Shown piece by piece: positions 61,651 to 64,000 of a stretch of DNA of 64,000 bases; within the stretch, counting starts at the first letter, position 1; each line of letters opens with the position of its first letter. Position numbers and translations under genes: made by a program. Below the pieces are notes generated by a model, which worked only from the letters and a program-made list of their open reading frames with translations, searched no databases and was not told where the DNA came from. This stretch comes from Sphingomicrobium nitratireducens (GTDB taxonomy: Bacteria; Pseudomonadota; Alphaproteobacteria; Sphingomonadales; Sphingomonadaceae): NCBI RefSeq assembly GCF_026157035.1, contig NZ_JANJZA010000001.1, forward strand, positions 1,405,001 through 1,469,000, written 5' to 3'.

Positions 61651-63459
61651 ATGCAGGACGACGAATCGCCTCTTCCCGACGAAGAACAGGAACGCGACAC
61701 GCTGACGATGGGGCTCGGTTTCGACGAGCCGCCGCAGCCCAAGCCCGAACCGGCCCCCGAGCCGCCCGCACCGACGCCCGAGGCGGCGACCGCCACTGTG
61801 CCAGCGTCCTCCGACGACGCCGCCTACCAGGTACTCGCACGCAAATATCGTCCGCAGACCTTTGCCCAGCTGATCGGGCAGGACGCGATGGTCCAGACGC
61901 TGGCCAATGCGATCGAGCGCGACCGGCTGGCGCACGCCTTCCTGATGACCGGGGTGAGGGGGGTCGGCAAGACCTCGACCGCGCGGCTCATCGCCAAGGC
62001 GCTGAATTGCATCGGCCCCGACGGAAACGGCGGCCCGACCATCGATCCGTGCGGCGTGTGCGAGCCCTGCCGCGCGATCGCCGAAGGGCGCCACATCGAC
62101 GTGGTCGAGATGGACGCCGCCAGCCACACCGGTGTCGACGACGTACGCGAGATCATCGAGGCGGTGCGCTACGCCTCGGTCTCGGCGCGCTACAAGATCT
62201 ACATCATCGACGAAGTGCACATGCTCTCGAAAAGCGCGTTTAACGCGCTGTTGAAAACGCTCGAGGAGCCGCCCGCACACGTCAAATTCATCTTCGCGAC
62301 GACCGAGGTCGACAAGGTCCCGGTCACCGTCCTCTCGCGCACCCAACGCTTCGATCTGAAGCGCATCCCGGCCGAGATGCTCGCCGACCATTTCGGAAAG
62401 GTCGCGGCCAAGGAAGGGGTCGAAGTCGAACCCGAAGCGCTCGCCATCATCGCGCGCGTCTCCGAAGGCTCAGCGCGCGACGGCCTGTCGCTGCTCGACC
62501 AGGCGATCGCGCACGGCGAGGACAAGGTCAGCGCCGATGCGGTGCGCGGGATGCTCGGGCTCGCCGACCGGCGCCGGGTCGCGGCGATCCTCGACACGCT
62601 GCTGGCGGGCGATGCCGGCGCGATGCTCGACAAGCTCGACGAAGCGCACGTGCTCGGGCTCGAACCCGCCGCGATCGTGCGCGGGCTGCTCGACCAGCTC
62701 CACGGCCTCAGCCGCGCCAAGGCCGGGGGCGAGGGCGACGTCATGCGTTCGGCCGAAGAGCGCGAAGCGGCGTCCGAACTGGCCGGAAAGCTCGGCTGGC
62801 CGCAGCTTCACGCGCTGTGGCAACTTCTGTTGAAGGCGCTCGAGGACGTGCGAACCGCGCCCGATCCGCGCGAGGCCGCCGATATGGCGCTGCTGCGCTG
62901 TATCCACGCCGCGGGCATGCCCGATCCCGGTGCGGTGATCGACGCGCTCGCCAGCGGCAAGGCGGCGCCGCAGCCGATGGGTGGCGCTGCCCCTTCGCCC
63001 GCGCCCGCGCCTGCGCCGAGCAAGGCACCGGAGGCCTCCGCGCCTGTGGAAACGCCGCCTGCCGCCCCGGCCGAACCAGAAAGCCCTGCAACCTCTGCGC
63101 CCCCGTCCGACTTCGCTGCCTTCATCAAGGCGCTCGAAGATTCCGGCCATGCGCTCGTTGCGGTGCAGCTCCACGACCATGTCGGCGTCGTCGATTACGC
63201 GCCTCCGCTGCTCAAGCTCCAGCCGCATGGGCCGCTCGGCTCGGACTTCGCGCGCGACCTCGCGACCCGCGCCAAGAACGCCACCGGCATCGCCTGGCAG
63301 GTCGAACTGGTCGACGAAGGGGGGGCGCCCTCCTTGCGCACGCAGGAGAAAATGGCGCAAGAGAAGGATGAGGCGGCCGTGATGGCCGACCCGATGGTGA
63401 AGGCCGTCACCGACGCTTTCCCCGAAACGACACTCGAGAAGATCCAGGAGCAACGCTGA
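61651..63459 (+). CDS. dnaX: DNA polymerase III subunits gamma and tau
   Basis: The clamp-loader ATPase. The 602-residue protein has an unusual Pro/Glu-rich N-terminal extension of about 55 residues, then the AAA+ domain (Walker A GVRGVGKTS, a four-cysteine zinc site around CGVCEPC, Walker B IIDEVHML, and SRC-like LSRTQRFD), and a Pro/Ala-rich linker before the tau C-terminal region. No clear frameshift site was looked for. YbaB follows with a one-base overlap. Confidence 0.97.
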   Translation: MQDDESPLPDEEQERDTLTMGLGFDEPPQPKPEPAPEPPAPTPEAATATVPASSDDAAYQVLARKYRPQTFAQLIGQDAMVQTLANAIERDRLAHAFLMTGVRGVGKTSTARLIAKALNCIGPDGNGGPTIDPCGVCEPCRAIAEGRHIDVVEMDAASHTGVDDVREIIEAVRYASVSARYKIYIIDEVHMLSKSAFNALLKTLEEPPAHVKFIFATTEVDKVPVTVLSRTQRFDLKRIPAEMLADHFGKVAAKEGVEVEPEALAIIARVSEGSARDGLSLLDQAIAHGEDKVSADAVRGMLGLADRRRVAAILDTLLAGDAGAMLDKLDEAHVLGLEPAAIVRGLLDQLHGLSRAKAGGEGDVMRSAEEREAASELAGKLGWPQLHALWQLLLKALEDVRTAPDPREAADMALLRCIHAAGMPDPGAVIDALASGKAAPQPMGGAAPSPAPAPAPSKAPEASAPVETPPAAPAEPESPATSAPPSDFAAFIKALEDSGHALVAVQLHDHVGVVDYAPPLLKLQPHGPLGSDFARDLATRAKNATGIAWQVELVDEGGAPSLRTQEKMAQEKDEAAVMADPMVKAVTDAFPETTLEKIQEQR

Positions 63460-63788
63460 TGGCAGGCCCCAGCATCGAAGACATCATGGCGATGGCGCAG
63501 AAGGCGCAGGAAGACCTCGCCAAGGCACAGGACGAACTCGGCAAGATCGAGGTCGAAGGCGTCGCGGGCGGCGGTCTCGTCAAGGTCCGCGCCACTGCCA
63601 AAGGCCAGATCAACGGCATCGAGATCGACGACAGCCTGATGAACCCCGACGAGAAGGGCATGCTCGAGGATCTCATCGCCGCGGCGATCAACGACGCGCG
63701 GATGAAGGCCGACCACGCCGCCGCCGAGGAAATGAAGAAGGCGACCGCCGGCATGCCGATGCCACCCGGGATGAAATTGCCCTTCTAA
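63459..63788 (+). CDS. YbaB/EbfC nucleoid-associated protein
   Basis: A 109-residue YbaB-family DNA-binding protein that is usually encoded next to dnaX. It has the N-terminal coiled-coil helix EDIMAMAQKAQEDLAKAQDEL, the central beta strands (VKVRATAKGQINGIEIDDSL) and the C-terminal helix. It overlaps dnaX by one base (TGATG). It forms dimers that bind DNA without a strict motif. Confidence 0.96.
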   Translation: MAGPSIEDIMAMAQKAQEDLAKAQDELGKIEVEGVAGGGLVKVRATAKGQINGIEIDDSLMNPDEKGMLEDLIAAAINDARMKADHAAAEEMKKATAGMPMPPGMKLPF

Positions 63789-63817
63789 GGATCCGATCTA
63801 TCGAGGAGACGCGCCCC

Positions 63818-64000
63818 ATGAGTATCGTCGGCGGCATGCAGGACTGGCCCATGAACGTGATGCGGCTGGTCGACCATGCCGAACGCGAACATGGGGACCG
63901 CGAGATCGTTTCCGCCTGGGCCGACGGCTCCACCACCCGCACCGACTGGGCGGGCGTTGCGCGCAAAGCCCGTCAGATGAGCCGCGCGCTTCGCAAGTTG
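63818..64000 (+). CDS. acyl-CoA synthetase, N-terminal fragment (runs off window)
   Basis: The first 61 codons of a larger AMP-binding enzyme. MQDWPMNVMRLVDHAEREHG and EIVSAWADGSTTRTDWAGVA match the N-termini of long- or medium-chain fatty-acid CoA ligases. GAGGAG stands 9 bases before the ATG. The adenylation motifs lie beyond base 64000, so the substrate class cannot be assessed. It begins 29 bases after ybaB. Confidence 0.8.
   Translation, partial: MSIVGGMQDWPMNVMRLVDHAEREHGDREIVSAWADGSTTRTDWAGVARKARQMSRALRKL

Overview
This window looks like a chromosomal segment from a GC-rich alphaproteobacterium of the order Sphingomonadales. The evidence is the order eno-ftsB-pdhA-pdhB with a lipoyl domain fused to the E1 beta subunit, the yqeY-dnaG-rpoD block with a sigma factor carrying long acidic inserts, DUF4170, a deoxyhypusine-synthase-like protein beside an ornithine decarboxylase, and an Aur1-like PAP2 protein that would suit a sphingolipid-making cell. 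The assignment is inferred from gene content only. I see no insertion sequence, integrase, prophage block or CRISPR array; this is mostly core genome with small accessory modules.

Layout: 1-7303 holds the end of recG, tyrS, a DOMON-like/NamZ pair, an Aur1-like PAP2 protein, an NTF2-like protein and a CoxE-type VWA protein. 7430-11260 holds a soluble chemoreceptor, a two-gene ABC exporter and a divergent DUF2975/XRE pair with a two-site operator between them. 11257-12102 is the MoxR ATPase that probably partners the VWA protein. 12150-17946 carries an unknown protein, a PspC protein and yqeY-dnaG-rpoD. 18086-24840 carries carAB, greA, a rhomboid protease, a lipase-like hydrolase and DUF4170. 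24902-26700 is a four-gene envelope-protein operon. 26843-32190 runs eno, ftsB, pdhAB, a degenerate squalene/phytoene-synthase-like gene and an EF-hand protein. 32187-41115 holds trmFO, a host-attachment-family gene, gyrA, yaaA, a TPR protein and a histidine kinase with a degenerate ATPase domain.

41162-41354 has two convergent tRNA genes. 41397-46387 is a minus-strand operon (UDG-like, lytic transglycosylase, radical SAM, M28 peptidase). 46510-53154 is a plus-strand run (ETF-ubiquinone oxidoreductase, TPR protein, ispE, NAD(P)HX repair enzyme, rRNA methyltransferase). 53151-56432 has two MAPEG genes and the polyamine pair. 56621-61338 has a PLP dehydratase, small proteins, an alpha/beta hydrolase, two consecutive cysteine desulfurases and a ferredoxin. 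61378-64000 has the SRP RNA, dnaX, ybaB and the start of an acyl-CoA synthetase.

The genome is very compact: many same-strand neighbours are coupled by ATGA/GTGA overlaps, and six convergent pairs share one palindromic CTAG as both stop codons. No complete novel system with obvious enzymology was found. The best leads are the XRE/DUF2975/ABC switch region, two genes whose conserved N-termini lie upstream of any usual start codon, a terminator that appears to bury the ribosome-binding site of the next gene, and the deoxyhypusine-synthase-like polyamine pair.
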